From contig NC_135255.1 in assembly GCF_964204865.1 (NCBI RefSeq), forward strand, positions 20,055,135 to 20,119,134: 64,000 nt of DNA. Direction: 5' to 3'. Every line of letters begins with the position of its first letter. Position 1 is the first letter of the stretch. The notes below the pieces were generated by a model. The model had not been told where the DNA came from, did not search any database, and was given only the letters and a program-made list of their open reading frames with translations. Position numbers and translations under genes: made by a program. The DNA is from Styela clava (lineage: Eukaryota; Chordata; Ascidiacea; Stolidobranchia; Styelidae). Below are positions 31,781 to 45,500 of the stretch, one piece after another.

Positions 31781-32547
31781 GTCAATTTAATTGAATACCA
31801 GAGTTTTTAATTTTTCGAAAAAATTCAAATGAAAATATTTTGCTTCAAATTAGCACAAACTGTCGCAGCCAGAAGCTCAGGGTCTGTCTCCGTCTCCAAC
31901 CACTCTCTGTTGCCAGTATATATTTGCATTTTATTGGTCATAATATCATTAAAATAGAATTTATGATAAATCAAGGTAGGCCCGAAGGATTATTAATATT
32001 GTGCACGAACGAACGCATTGTCATATTTTTTATTAACTTTGATCTATGTTTGATGTTGCCAGGAATTAAGCTTATTTTTTTTCATAATTATACACCGCAT
32101 ACAGGGAAGTATCTGCACCAGGAAATGAGGTCAAAGCTGAAAGTGCAATCATGTGAGCACTGAGCAGATCTATCAACTCATTGCGCATAACTTACCTAGT
32201 ATATAGCGAAATATAATCAAAATTGATTTTGAATCTTTTTGCTTTTATGTGACTATAACCCCCTTGTGAGCCTATGTGAATGTAAGTGCAAGTATTACTA
32301 ACCATTTACAAATTGAAATGATCTTTGACTATGGCAGTGCAAATGGGTAATCTTTTCATATACCGGTACTGTATTTTTCAGCTGATAGGTTGCTATACTT
32401 GACCTATTTTTTTTGCCGCATTTTACGGGGCTGGCTTATTTTATTCGACGTTTCAATTACCGATACCACCATGCGCTCATGAAAACATGGCACTTTGGCC
32501 CGTTGCGCTGTACATATTTCAAAATAATAAAACCGTTGACTAAGAAA

Positions 32548-32850
32548 AAAACGAGAATATCGGTCAGAGAAGACTTATCGATCGAAAGTTAGGGGATCCC
32601 CCAAAACAGCGCTCTTACTCCATAGTGACACCTTGTGTCCCATCACTAATTAATTAATAACTCGCTAATTATACGACATAATTCATCCAAAGTCAATAGG
32701 CTTCTGGTACGACATATGATGAATGCACATACAAAATCTGGAGCAGATTCAATCTCGCTTTCGTGAGATATCGCGCGCATCTAAAAGACAGACAGACAGA
32801 CAAACAGACAGTATCAACATACTTACTGATTAAAATCGATAAGTAATGAG
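32548..32850. repeat. Interspersed repeat D, copy 2
   Basis: Same start (CGAGAATATCGGTCAGAG), middle (CACTAATTAATTAATAACTC) and end (CATCTAAAAGACAGACAGAC, ATCGATAAGTAAT) as copies 1 and 3. The GACA run near the end is longer here. Confidence 0.75.
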
Positions 32851-33188
32851 TAAAGTATAATCAATAAAAATAGAGCGAGCGAGCATTGGTGTCTCCAAAT
32901 TACGAACATAAAGAAAAAAATCACAAATTTTTTGCCTCTGCCTATTGTGCGGTAATATGGAAAATCCCTTAGTAATTTTTCCCTAATCCATGACATAAAG
33001 TTTGCGCTTCTGACAAAATGGATTGTTATTTGAACCATTTGTTATAGGCAAAACAAATTTTGCGATAATTCTCAATTTTTTAAAAGAGCTATCACCCCCC
33101 ATTGCCATCTCTGAGTTTTTTTACCCCTTATTTTATCTCTTCAACATGATGTAATCATTACAAATCGTACCTAATAAACGATTTTGGT

Positions 33189-33409
33189 GCTCCCGAAGTA
33201 TGCGAACCAAGATGGCGGACATCGGAATGTAACAGGTTAGGGTTAGGCGATAATTTTTTTCCAATTTTCCTTATTTTTGTCCTATTATCAGTTCTAAGAC
33301 TAGCCAAGAGCCTCCCGTAGTATTTATACCTAAAATTATGGCCTAACTCTAACCTAGTACACATATTACATTCCGATGTCCGCCATCTTGGTTCGCATAC
33401 TTCGGGAGC
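33189..33409. mobile_element. MITE A
   Basis: A palindromic element: CTCCCGAAGTATGCGAACC with CAAGATGGCGGACATCGG on the left and the inverse CCGATGTCCGCCATCTTG with GGTTCGCATACTTCGGGAG on the right. Confidence 0.8.
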
Positions 33410-33500
33410 CTCACGATTTTTCTATGTGGCCCCATAGGGGGAGAAATTCACATCACAGGTTGTTTCAGGTTCAACCCCATGTCTATTATCTCACCTAGAG

Positions 33501-34250
33501 CAGGATTCCCCAAAGAGGGGTCACCTGGGCATGATGACTGCATATTGGGTCCACAATGATGTGAAAAGAGTCTGATTGATCAATCTTTAATGATTTATTT
33601 AGATCAATAGGTCATTGTATCTTTTTGGTTCAGTGTTGCAGACGAATATTCATAAATCAAATTTGATAACCATTTGCAACTACCTACCGTACATACGTGA
33701 GGCAGCATTTTCAGGGTTTGTCAATGTATGGTCTGGAAAAATGTTTTTTTATTTTTACAACAAAAAGGGGGGAACCCTCTTGCTACGCCAAAGACTCTGT
33801 ATATCACCGATTGCTTGTCTAGGGAATTGTTCGGAGTGTAGAGTTGTGGAAATGTTTCAGAAAAAATTGGACGAAAGGTATAAACGCGAAGAAGTTACTA
33901 GTGTTACTGTGAAATACCACTGTAATTTTTATAGTTTACAACAGTGTGTCTCAAATAGTAACATGTCTCGAGGATTAAGCGTAAGGCGATATTGTTGAAT
34001 ACAGGAATAGGACTTATGCATGTAGGCTGTTACTTGTTCCTATTTCGAGTTTTTGAGGGCAGTGCATATGTTTGAAATTGCAAAGAGATATTTTGTATTT
34101 TTGTGAGTTTGACATTTTTTTATGGGTTTTTATATCGAATACGGCTATATACAATGGGTTCTCAAACTTCAAATGTCGTTTACCCCGCGATCAATTACTA
34201 GTAAGATCCACAAATAGGGGTCCGCGGCTTGAAAAGTTTGAGAAAAACTG
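33501..34250. mobile_element. hAT-type element (750 bp)
   Basis: Ends CAGGATTCCCCAAAGAGGGG and AAAGTTTGAGAAAAACTG are imperfect inverted repeats. The target duplication ACCTAGAG (33493-33500, 34251-34258) is perfect. It contains an open frame of 127 codons (33615-33998) with no recognisable transposase motif. Confidence 0.75.
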
Positions 34251-34392
34251 ACCTAGAGACTAGAGTATAATGAATAGAAAAGGCACCGCTAATAAACGCT
34301 TCTTACATCAACGACTACAAATGCAAACCCCTTCTTGGAACAAAATTGTCAAGTGTTCTTCAAAATGTATACAAATATAAATGCATAATATA

Positions 34393-34590
34393 TAGGGTGC
34401 CCATAAAGTCTTATCAAATTTTTTTAAAATTGCAAAGTGAATTTATTGATATCAAATACTGTTATGGACCTTACAGATGTGTTAGATGAAGTAAAAATAC
34501 TTAAACAATTACTGATTTAAAAACAACAAACCTGGTTGAGATATATTGAGAACTGACTTGAAATTGTAAAGGGACTTTATGGATACCCTG
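34393..34590. mobile_element. mariner-like MITE
   Basis: Inverted ends TAGGGTGCCCATAAAGTC and GACTTTATGGATACCCTG, flanked by TATA-rich sequence as expected for TA-targeting elements. A more degraded relative with the same interior (GAAGTAAAAATACTTAAACA) is at 53157-53356. Confidence 0.7.
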
Positions 34591-34713
34591 TATATAAAAT
34601 TTATATGTTAACTTTTTAGATTTTTCTACTGTAATAAAACCTAGCCAGGAACTTTTCAAGTCCATAAGACATCAAAACTGGATTAAATATAATATAACTT
34701 GAGCTAATAACCA

Positions 34714-35643
34714 ATGGGCAGACCTACACCTACAGCTGAGGAGCGGGCGAAATGCTGGAATTCCCGGGACAAATATTTCAAATGTATGGAAGACAATTCG
34801 TCTGCGGGAAATAAGGATTCTATTTGTTCAAATTCATTTAAAGAGTTTGCTGCAGATTGCCCTCCTGTTTGGGTGAGTCTTTTTATTAAACACCTTGAAA
34901 TTATATCGAATTCCCAAACCTTTTAACTGCTTTACCATTACCTTATATAGCTGGTGTGGGGTGTCCCTATAACTTAAAAAGGTGTGATTCAACTAGGGAT
35001 GTTTGAACGAATCGAATATTTGAATAAATTCATAATTGTTGATATACGATACCGGTAAGAAATATTTAATTTTTTTTCTTTTTTTCAATTTTGAATATTT
35101 TTATTTTAAAATTCTGCATTATAAGCATTTGGAAACTCTTGGTAAGAAAAGTAAAAGTGAAAAAGCATTTTTTATGAGTAGCTTTATTATTGTTTTGCTA
35201 ACTTATCAACATTGTAGAGACTGTCACAAGACCACCTAACTCATCAGATGGCCAGGGTTGTATTGGCCCTTGCTTAGTATCCCTTGCTTATGCAACTGGA
35301 ATTTGTTATGAATTCGATGAAATTTTTTTTTAATGCTGTGATGTTCTTTCATGCCTTACGCTGAACAAAACCCCAGCGAATTGAGTACATAAAAATGTGT
35401 GGTGAGCTACCCAATTGTATTTACTTTTAATACGCATATTTCCGATCTTGTGAATTCATTATCATCGTTATTGCAGTACAATAAAAAAGTGGACAATGTT
35501 TATTTTCATATTTCAACACCAATATTCAATTTCAGGTAAAACATTTTACTAGAAGACGAGATTGGGAGAAATATAAAGAAGAAAAAATGAGTCAGACGCA
35601 AGAGTCTTCGCCAGGGAAGGATAAAACCATGGGAGCTTCATGA
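34714..35643 (+). CDS. COA6: Cytochrome c oxidase assembly factor 6 (two exons)
   Basis: Exons 34714-34872 and 35536-35643 join in phase 0 (donor GTGAGT, acceptor TTTCAG) to give 88 aa. The protein has the twin-cysteine CHCH layout: a CX9C pair (C-W-N-S-R-D-K-Y-F-K-C) and a CX10C pair ending before PPVW, followed by exon 2 with KHFTRRRDWEKYKEEK, matching the family's K-x-F-x-x-R-R-D signature. COA6 acts in the mitochondrial intermembrane space in copper delivery to the CuA site of COX2. The 5' sequence is shared with the dead exon copy at 23547. A hAT end (35669) begins 25 bp after the stop codon. Confidence 0.92.
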
Positions 35644-35668
35644 CATGAAAGATATTGGGACTTTAGAC

Positions 35669-35811
35669 CAGTGGTTCTCAACCTTTTCCCTTTCATGGCT
35701 CATTTTTATTGCACAGAAACTCTGTGACCTACTAACTTTCTTATGCAAGGGAAAAACTACGAGAAAATCCAAAAAAAATTTGCCAAGATAGACACGTTCA
35801 ATTTAACAATT
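35669..35811. mobile_element. hAT left end, interrupted by repeat D
   Basis: CAGTGGTTCTCAACCTTTTCCC is a typical hAT terminus, preceded by CTTTAGAC. Repeat D begins at about 35812, and no matching right terminus was found downstream, so the element is broken. Confidence 0.55.
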
Positions 35812-36101
35812 AAAACGAGAATATCGGTCGGAGACCGAAGACTTATCGATCGAAACTGCGGTTTCGATTCATGACTCTATAGTGACACCGCGTGTCCCAT
35901 CACTAATTAATTAATAACTCGCTAATTATACGACATAATTCATTCAAAATCAATAAGCTTCTGGTCCGTAATATGATGAATGCACATGCAAAATTTGGAG
36001 CAGATTCAACCACGCCTTCGTGAGATATCGCATGCATCTAACAGACAAACAGACAAATACCTATCAACATACTTACCGATCTAAAGATCGATAAGTAATA
36101 A
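35812..36101. repeat. Interspersed repeat D, copy 3
   Basis: Starts ACGAGAATATCGGTCGGAG and ends GATCGATAAGTAAT, full length relative to the other two copies, with a changed segment near 35856 where the AAGTTAGGGG stretch is replaced. Confidence 0.75.
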
Positions 36102-36580
36102 GGATTACTATTTAATAGCAAAAACAGCCGTATCATTTATTACTACTACTATCAAAGTTTAACTGATTTTTAAATATTTAATGTTTTGTGGCCCATCGGG
36201 AAATGTTTTATTGGTTTCTTTGACCCAGAAGTGCTTATGCCCATTTTGGACAAATACTAATTCCCAACGGCCCAGTGTGACTGCTTGTCTGAAGAAGTCT
36301 GACTTTGATCAGAGGAAACGTGACAGAAATACATTTGTGTTAGTGTGCAGAAGGACTTTTGAATTGCATAGTATGGTCATGTTTATTCCTGTTACAGCAT
36401 CCTTGCTTTGTATGTGTACGTGTTTATCCACTGGCGCAAAAGAATTGCGGAATGATTGGGAGTTAGTCTTGCGCAACCCAACTCATAATGGTCTAATGAA
36501 GGTTGTCAGATTTATTGTTTATAATTCAATCTATTTTTTTTGCTTTAATAGTCCAATTAGTTTAATTTACATCAGTAATT

Positions 36581-39500
36581 ATGTATGAAACTGTGACCCC
36601 CATTCCACTGAAAACATCAACTTCAAGTTTGTTTAATAATTTGGATATTTTGCCGACTAATGGAGAGGAAGGTGAGTGATGATTAAGCATTTTTTCATCT
36701 GTGGCATACCTGGATTGTGAAGTCACAGATAATTTACTACTAGAAAGGCACACTAGAAAAAGCATTAACTCTGCAATGTTGCACATTGTGCTGAGCGTTA
36801 GGAATTTTAAACAATGAGCCATACCTCGGTCTGCTTTATACCTCAATCAAACTGCAAATAATAATATTACCCACTCATTTGAAGCCCAATCGCTTGCACT
36901 ATCTATATAAAACGTATAGGGACGGTGTATGAGGGGCCAGCTTGAGTGGGGTCTTACTCTGAAACCAGCCAGCGAAGTTGGCAACAACAAGCAGACCACG
37001 AGATGTGTATTCGTAGCACTCCTGTTGAGCTTAACCCTCTGTTCCGATAAGGAAGGGCAGCGCGAACGAAGTTGAAATATGCAGTCTTAATAAATAACAA
37101 TCCACGGCTGGGTCCACAACTCACCTTAATCAAATAGCGAATAATGACTCTTCTCTGGGAAAAAAAAAGGAAATCTTATCCAAGCACTCTTATTAACTTG
37201 TCTCTCGGAGATAATTAGGAATCCATTTTGTTTTTTTTGAATAATATTCTGTAATAATTTCATTTTTAGAATCCTCATCTTTGCGGAATGCGTCTTATCT
37301 CTCAATTCACAAGTATGAAGTGGGAATTGTACAAAGAAACAATGCAAGCTTTGCACACAGACAGGTATAATAATGCTTGAATTTCTCAATGAAATTTTTA
37401 GGAGTCTTAATCGTGGCTTAGAATTTCTATCCAAATCTGTTGACCTGAAAAAATTGATTAACTGCTAATATTTTAAATTTGAATTGTGTTCACCACTTCC
37501 CAATGTTCTCCTCTTTGCCTGATTTTCAAAACTGTTCATCTTCTTTGGAAATAGAACCTGGGTGGTAAGTTTTCTGATAAGGCCTGTGATCATTTTGTTG
37601 CTAAATTATTTAACAAAAAGATGACAAAATTTTTCTTTATTTTTTCCAGGTGATAGCGAAAGAAAGCTCTTCTCAACACAACACGTTTCTCATCGATGCG
37701 AAATGGTGTCAACTAAAAAACCAGACGATATTAGTGATTGCACATGTCAGAGGGTTTCAGGTGACAGTTAAATATTTACCTATTTATTACCAGAGTATTT
37801 CAATGAAAAGTTACTATAGTTTAAAAACAGAATGTACATATTTGTTGCAATCAGGTAATCAGAATATTGCCGGTAAGTTGACACCAATAATTATCGGTAC
37901 TCCTGTATTATGTGTACCAGGTTAGGGTTAGGCTATAATTTTATTCCAATTTTTCTTATTTTAGTTCTATTATAAGTTCTGAACTGTGTGTGTCAGCCAA
38001 GTGAATATACCACCTGCCCATAGGTTTCAGTCCCTTTACACAAGTTGATATAAAGTAGACATACAAAATTAGTTCCCTATTGGTACTTACACTTCTTGAA
38101 TGATGCAATATTGAGTCTTCGTCGCGAAGGTATTCTTTGCCGTCTTCTTATTCTGGAGCGGGGTTCTTTGAGAGTAAGCACAAGTATAATCAAACGAGAG
38201 AGATTTCTATTCGAAAGAAAAACATCCATTATTGATTAATAAATTAGAAACCTTAAATACAAAAATTGGCGCTTGGCGCCTAGGAGGCGAAAGCCGCACC
38301 CTTTATACAAACCCTTTTTGAACTTGAATTTCAAATCCTCTGAAATCGGCATTCTGTATTGCCCATCCCTATGTATTTTCCCCCATTTTCTTTGGTTTCT
38401 CAAGTTTCGCCCTTTCAAGTTAGATGAAGCCATCTTATCTGTCTTTCTAAAGAAAAACCAAAATAATTCCCAGAATTTTGTTGGACTCGCGATGATTAGA
38501 TAGTAGCGTAACAATGGTGAACGTACATTTGAACCCATGTACATTTGAACCCATGCGTATACCCACGGGTTCAATCTATATGCGGGTGCTAAAACCCGTG
38601 GGTTAGGGTTAGTATGGGTTTAACTATCCGTGAAACAAAAAAAATTCCATAGGTGCAATAGCATACAGGTGCAATTGTCATGGGTTCAAATGTACGTGGG
38701 TTCAAATGTAATGGAACCGCGTAACAATAAGTACTAATAAGCCCATGTGTCTGAAACAAACAACTGGATAACCCATGCCCAACATGAACTTGCAACTGGG
38801 TGAAAAGCTGTGGTCTGTTATAATCACCTTTTAAAGGGCCCATAATTACTGGTATGTTTCTGTATCTTAGTAATTTTTCTAATCTTTGTCAATTCTTTCC
38901 ACCCAGATGTTTGATGAGCTTGGCAATCTTCTTTTATTCTGGCATAGTACGTTAGAAAGAGGAGTCTTGAGTGAGGGGAAGACTGCTTTCTGCAGGTGAG
39001 TAGTTTGAATTTAGATGTTGAATCGGGGTTGTGACAGAGGTGAGGAAAGCCGATAAAGTGGGCTGGTCGAGATATATCACAGGGTGATTCTGAAATTTCT
39101 AATTGTTAAGTCAGACCGGGGAAGTGTGGCCCTTCATGATAACCAAGGGCCCATGAGTGGTAAAAGCCTTTGGAAGCGGGCCAAGTTGTAAACCACTGAT
39201 TTAGCGGTAAAATTCCAATAAAAACATGATATATTTTTGATTTTTAGGGGAATATCATCCCTCGGGGACACAGTATTCGTTGGGACTTGCAAAGGAGAGA
39301 TACTCGTTGTTGAAACGATGGAAATGAATACATTCAATGTATCTCAGACTCTCAGTGCTCATCCTAGCTCTGTTACTACAATCACTACGTTGAAGGATGC
39401 ACCTCCTCATGCTAAGGTAATAAATGTCAATCAAACAAATCATACTCCATTAGAGATGTATCGGTAACGGTCATTTTTTTCGTATCTGTATCAGCTTAAA

Positions 39501-42500
39501 AGAGACCGATATTTCTGATATATTTAGCTTTTTCATCGGTATCGTCGACCAAAGTGGTATCGATACAACTTCATACAGAATTGAGGATAAGTTATATTCA
39601 TTTTATTGTACATTTTCCAATCTTTCAAAAAAAAAATTGATATTTCGGTGAACTCTGCATGCTAAATATTAGGAATTGAATACGCTTTACATTAAACCTC
39701 AGGTTTTCCATGGGAGATCATTTTGTGTGATGGGTAAACCACTGGCATTTTACGGCTTCCTACCAGACATGCACTGAGTTCAGACATACCGTATTTGCTC
39801 GTTTTGTAGCCCGGGCCCATATTTTTTTGACCAAACTCACTGACCGGGCCCTTATTCAAGCACGGGAGTTTGTTATTTTTAAAGTAAAATCATACACAAA
39901 AATTACGGTATTATTAAAGACATATTTGACGACATTAATCCTTTTTCCATGTCAATTTATTCACGTCAAACGCAAATTATTCACGTCTTAAGAGTAATTC
40001 TCTCATATTACCTGTAGTTTATATTGTTTACAAGAAACAACAAATCAAAATTTTTATTTATTCAGCAATGCCCAGTTTGAGAGCCATGGTGTTACGTAAT
40101 GCTATCTGTTATGTACTTTGACGTCTAAGGCGTGAGTGTTATCTACCAGCGCTTAAAATTCAACATCATTGTGACGAAAGCGCTTCTTATTTCCTAATGT
40201 TCTCTACCACTGAAAAATCAGCTTTTACATCGGGCGGGTATTCAAGCACCGGCCCTTATTTATTTTTATGTTCTGTTCACACGGGCGGCTATTCAAACGG
40301 GCCCTTATTATTCAAGATCGGGCGGTAAAACGAGCATATACGGAACCCATCTTTTCTCTCCCCCAAAGTCCACTAAATAAATTCTTCTCATTAATGTGAA
40401 TGCGACCAGGGGCTCAACCAGGCTACACTCATGAATGGCATCAGCTGATAGCAAATGTTTCTCCTCCAGGATAAAGATGAAAATTTGATCTTAAACTATG
40501 CTACCCTAACAGGTTCCAGATATGATTGGGTTCAAAAGAGGGGGTTCTGACCCCTAACAACCCACCCATACCCATAGCTTCACCCCTGAATGTGGCATCA
40601 GCTGATGGCAAAGATTGCTCTCCTCTAGGATAAATAGGTAAATTTTATCTTATGGACCTTTCCCCGAGCATCGACTTCTTTGTTTACCTCGTGACATTGG
40701 CCAATCAGCAAGATGTAAAAAGTGACGTAACAATACCCCCTTTTCGCATCCGCTCAGACACTTTTCTCACTCAGACAGATTTTCAAGCGTGGTTGTAAAC
40801 ATTACCTCGTTTTCGCGTTTTTGAACTCTATTCGTTAGTTTTCAGTTGTGTTTTGGAAACTTAAACAAAAATCAGATAATTCAATGATTACTCTGTCTTC
40901 CTAGGAGTTTTAATTTAATTGCAGTAATGAAAAATAGTGTAGAAATAGCTGTGATAGACTATCCTGAAATTCTTTACCGGTACTTTTAAAAAAACAGATT
41001 GTTGTATGCGATGAATCATAATGATGGTTTGAAACACATACCCCATTTTACAGACGCTAACTCGCAAAAGCACTCCTAAAATAGCCCCAAAAATTTTGCA
41101 ATGGTAAAGTATAGGAAGAATTTTCCGGGGTTCAAAGGTCGGGGAAAGGTCCATAATATCCCAGTCTCACAGGTTTTCATATATAATTAGGTCGTCTCAT
41201 AGACTTCCATTCCCCCCTTCAATATTCCATACAGGGTTCTCAAATAAAACTTTTTTCAGGTGAATGTGGCAACAGCAGATGACGAAGGTTCTATATCAGT
41301 TTGGAAAATGCGAGAAGAAGGAAAATTAAAGTTTGTTGGAAGCATTACTGGCTCAAGGTGAGGTTTTGATACCATGTTTTTGTGATACTTCGGCCTTTTA
41401 ACTCCAAACAGGCTCTGTAAAATAGTTCACTGATACATGGGTAGTTACTATATATTGCAAACATTGTAATCTTTCATGTTTAACATTGCCAGACAGGGGC
41501 ATACCCAACCCCCTTTGAAATGTAAGAAAGCATTTTTCGGGGCTCCCGAAATATGCGAACCAAGATGGCAGACATCAGAATGTAATATGTGTACTAGGTT
41601 AGGGTTAGGCCATAATTTTAGGTATAAATACTACGGGAGGCTCTTGGCTAGTCTTCGAACTGATAATAGGACTAAAATAAGGAAAATTGGAAAAAAATTA
41701 TCGCTTAACCCTAACCTGCTACCCATGTTACGTTCCGATGTCCGTCATCTTGGTTCGCATACTTCGGGAGCACCCATTTTTCTGTATTATACATAGATAG
41801 ACTTACCATAATTTCTTGGGCATAATCCGGGACAAACTGAAAACTATGAATGAAATAACTGGACGAAAGGCTAAGGCCTTAGCTTGGCAAACTTTTATTC
41901 CATATTTCTATTTATAAGCTTTGATATTGCATTACTCTACAGAATCTCAAGTTCTAGATCAGTGGTTCCCAAAGTGGGCGATATCGCCCCCCGGTGGGCG
42001 AAAACAATAAAGAGGGGGGCGAAAAAGTCGAAGGGGGCGATAGGGGGGCGAAAAGAGCCAAAAGGGGCGAAATGGGGGCGATTCGCAAAACTTGTTTTAG
42101 TTCGGCACATCGTGCATTTGATTACGTTACTGTACTCTGCGTGATTTCGTAGATTTGAATCGCGTGGGAGATTATCACACGTGAAAGGATTGCTGGACTC
42201 GTCTTCGCAGTGAGGTACGTTAGTTTGCGTATCCTAGTAGTTCAAAAAATACGGCCGGAGTAAAATAATCTGGCCCAGCACGCATCATTGAATGGACCTT
42301 TCCCGACCTTTGACCCCTAAATATTCTTTCTATGCTTTAATATTTTCAGTGCTTATTTTATGAGTGGTTTCGCGAGTTGTTGCCTGTAAAATGTGGTATT
42401 TGTTTCAAACCATAATTATGATTCATCGCATACAACAATCTGTTTTTTAAAAGTACCGGTAAAGAATTTTAGACAAGTCTACCACAGCCATTTCTATACT

Positions 42501-45500
42501 AATTTTTGATTACTGTAATTAAACTGAAACTCCTAGGAAGACAAAGTGATCATTGACTTATTTGATTTATATGTAAAATCCAGAAAACAACTAAATACTA
42601 ACGAATATAATTCGAAAACGCAAAAATGGGGTAATGTTCAAGACCACGTCTGAAAATCTGTCTGAGCGGATGCGAAAGCGGCCATTGTTACGTTTGTTTT
42701 TGCATCTTGCTGATTGGCTAATGTCACGAAGTAAACAAGGAAGTCTATGCCCGGAGAAACATCTAAACGGCGGTTTTGACGATGAATTAATTTTATTTAT
42801 AATCTACGCTCGAGGAGTAAATTACATTTTTTTAAGTAACAGAATTTATCGTGAGACACGTTTAGACTAAATTTTATTATATCCAAAAATTCTATTAAAC
42901 AGATACTCGTTTAATGAGCTTACAATTTATAATTATAATAATTAGACAAATGAAAACACGCAGAAAAGCTGATGCTGAATGCAGGGGTTCAATAGCGCAG
43001 TAAATATACGAATATATTGTATTGCAATAAGGAAATTAAATTCATATTCTATTCGAGAGATTCAACACTGCTTAATTTTTGTAAGAATGTATCTTCTTTA
43101 TCAAAATTTCACAAACCATGCAAAAATATTCACTTCGATGTTTGGAAGCACATATTTGTGCGAACAATCATTTTTGTAATGAACATTACAAAGAACTAGG
43201 ATTCGTGATGCTCATTCAGAAAATCTTCCAATCTTGGCGTCACATTAAATGTCATTGTAATAATTTTTTAATAAGACGACTAAGTGGAGTTCACGAATTG
43301 TCGCAGTTTTTGCACGATGTTCCGTTTTTAACATTCAAAAAATATATGCGATCCGCAAAAGAATAGCAACCCTAAATTTTGTCCCGCGAGCGACCTGAAA
43401 TTTGCCAACCCTTGAGCCATCCAAGTTCACAAATCCAAAACAAATGGCTGATTTTAATTCCATGGACTGGTGATCTGACTGGAGGACGTGGTAGGATGAG
43501 GAATGGGGGATGGATTTAACCGAAGACCGTTATATATCATCTATTTCGGTGAAGGTCATCAGGCTGTAGGGATAAATGAGATGTACCTAACTCATTAATA
43601 TAAGTTTTGAAAAATTAATTTTGTTTTCTTATTTTAATGTGAAACGGGGTGAATTTAGGGAGTTAAATGCTATAAGGCAAGAGTACACGGCGGTTTTTGA
43701 GAAGGTAGAACCCTGGATTCTTTCATTTCCGACTTCTGATATGGTGAAAAGGGGGTTTTCAGCCGTGACACTATTGGTATCAAAACAACTAAATCGCCTT
43801 TCCATTAGTAAACGGGGTAATTTTAGATATCATAAAAAACTCGCTGAAGAACACCAAGCTCATCCATCTCAATCAAAAACACTATAAACTATGATTTGTC
43901 TCCGTATTTGGTCTGTAATATATTCGTTTCAGACTTTCAATTTTTTTGCAGTGCCGGGGGGCGATGGAGTTGTATAAACTACTGTAGGGGGGCGATGGTA
44001 CAAAAAGTTTGGGAACCACTGTTCTAGATTACTTTCAGCATAATATGACTCAAACAAAACCAAATCAAAGTTATTATGCCTTCTCCATCTCCAGGCATAC
44101 CTAGAATGGCTTTTAATGCAGCAATTGCTGTAGTTTCATCGAAGTCAATAGAATAATGACGCAATAAACGTCACTCATTATTCCCTTGCTGTAGTTTCAT
44201 CGAAGTCAATAGAATAATGACGCAATAAACGTCACTCATTATTCCCTAACTAAAGGCTTTCTCAAGCTAAGCGCGATATGGCGCGGCGGTGTGGCTCAAC
44301 GGGCTAAGCGTTAGGAATACGCTCGCCACCGCACCTCTAATTACTCTGCATGGCTTCGCAGGTTCGAATCCCATGCAGGGATGGTTATGTGCGAGAGGAT
44401 TGCTGGACTCCTCGCCGTCATTGAGTGGTTCACGTAACCGCTGGTCGGTTACGGCTTCCTCAACCACCAAGTCCATGTTTCCGAAAACAAACAATATAAG
44501 CCTCTAGTTAAAGCAAAGTTATGCCTTTTGGGACGGAATTATTTCATAATTTTGCATCAGGTTGGAGTTAATTTTAAAAATTTCTTTAAAGTAAAATTCC
44601 GGGACATTTTGCTAACCGGGGCGGGACACCGGGACCGAAGTTTGAACCGGGACTGTCCCGGCCAAACCGAGGCGTATGGTAGATCTATACATAGCAATTT
44701 TTTTGTAGCATGAAACTAGCTGTTACATTCTAACTTGGCAATGAGAAATCCCACTCCCACATTTTCCGAATTTCTTGCCTCCCTGTTCCTCCCCTGTTGC
44801 CAGGATATCCCTGCTTAACCACCTTTCTCAATCCAGTATTCTGGTCTTTTTCATAACTACTTTACTAAAATTCTGTCTTGTTTACACTTTCCATGCTCAG
44901 CAATGGTAATAGGTAAGAGTTTTTATCATCATGTTTCATACTCGGATGCCACGGCGTAAATTATCTGAACATGCTCCGCCTTGTAATTCTTCATGAATCA
45001 CCCTAGCAAAGTTATCCGTAGTGTGTGTACCAGGTTGGGGCCAGGACATAATATTATTGCAATTTTCTTTATTTTAGTTCTATCACGAGCTCAGTTGTTG
45101 TTGACTGTTGTAATGGAACTAAAATAAGGAAAATCAGTATAAGATTATGGAGGATAGGATTTACATATTTATCCCGAGGGGGAGGGAAGGCGGTAAGAAG
45201 GCTTATCCATATGGAGAACCACGGCCTCTCGTCCGGTTACCATTCCAAGTCGGGTATGGGATTAGTTAAATTGTTTGTTTTTCGGAAGCATGGACTTGGT
45301 GGTGGAGGAAGCCGTAACCGACCAGCGGTTACGTGAACCACCCAACGACGGCGAGGAGTCCAGCAATCCTCTCGCACATAACCATCCCTGCATGGGATTC
45401 GAACCTGCGAACCCACGCAGAGTAATTAGAGGTGCGGTGGCAAGCGTATTCCTATCGCTTAGCCCTTTGAGCCACATTGCGCTTAACTCTAACCTGGTAC

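Larger units (their letters stand above)
41960..44021. mobile_element. Large hAT element (2062 bp) with nested insertions
   Basis: Ends CAGTGGTTCCCAAAGTGGGC and AGTTTGGGAACCACTG with a perfect 8-bp duplication TTCTAGAT (41952-41959, 44022-44029). GGGGGCGA motifs lie inside both ends. It contains a MITE E copy (about 42293-42765), a second hAT remnant (about 42975-43415) and the end of its own transposase (43621-43887). It sits in WDR54 intron 6. Confidence 0.9.

Noticed and set aside
33615..33998. 127-codon frame inside a hAT element
   Set aside because: It lies wholly between the hAT termini but shows none of the hAT transposase motifs; probably chance.
36181..36588. 135-codon plus-strand frame before WDR54
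   Set aside because: No domain or homologue recognised. The true WDR54 start at 36581 is in another context with a good donor; the frame probably covers transposon remnant and promoter sequence.
44290..44360. Possible tRNA gene with A and B boxes
   Set aside because: The spacing between the boxes is too long, no acceptor stem closes, and the same block recurs on both strands with a common tail, so it is a SINE head.
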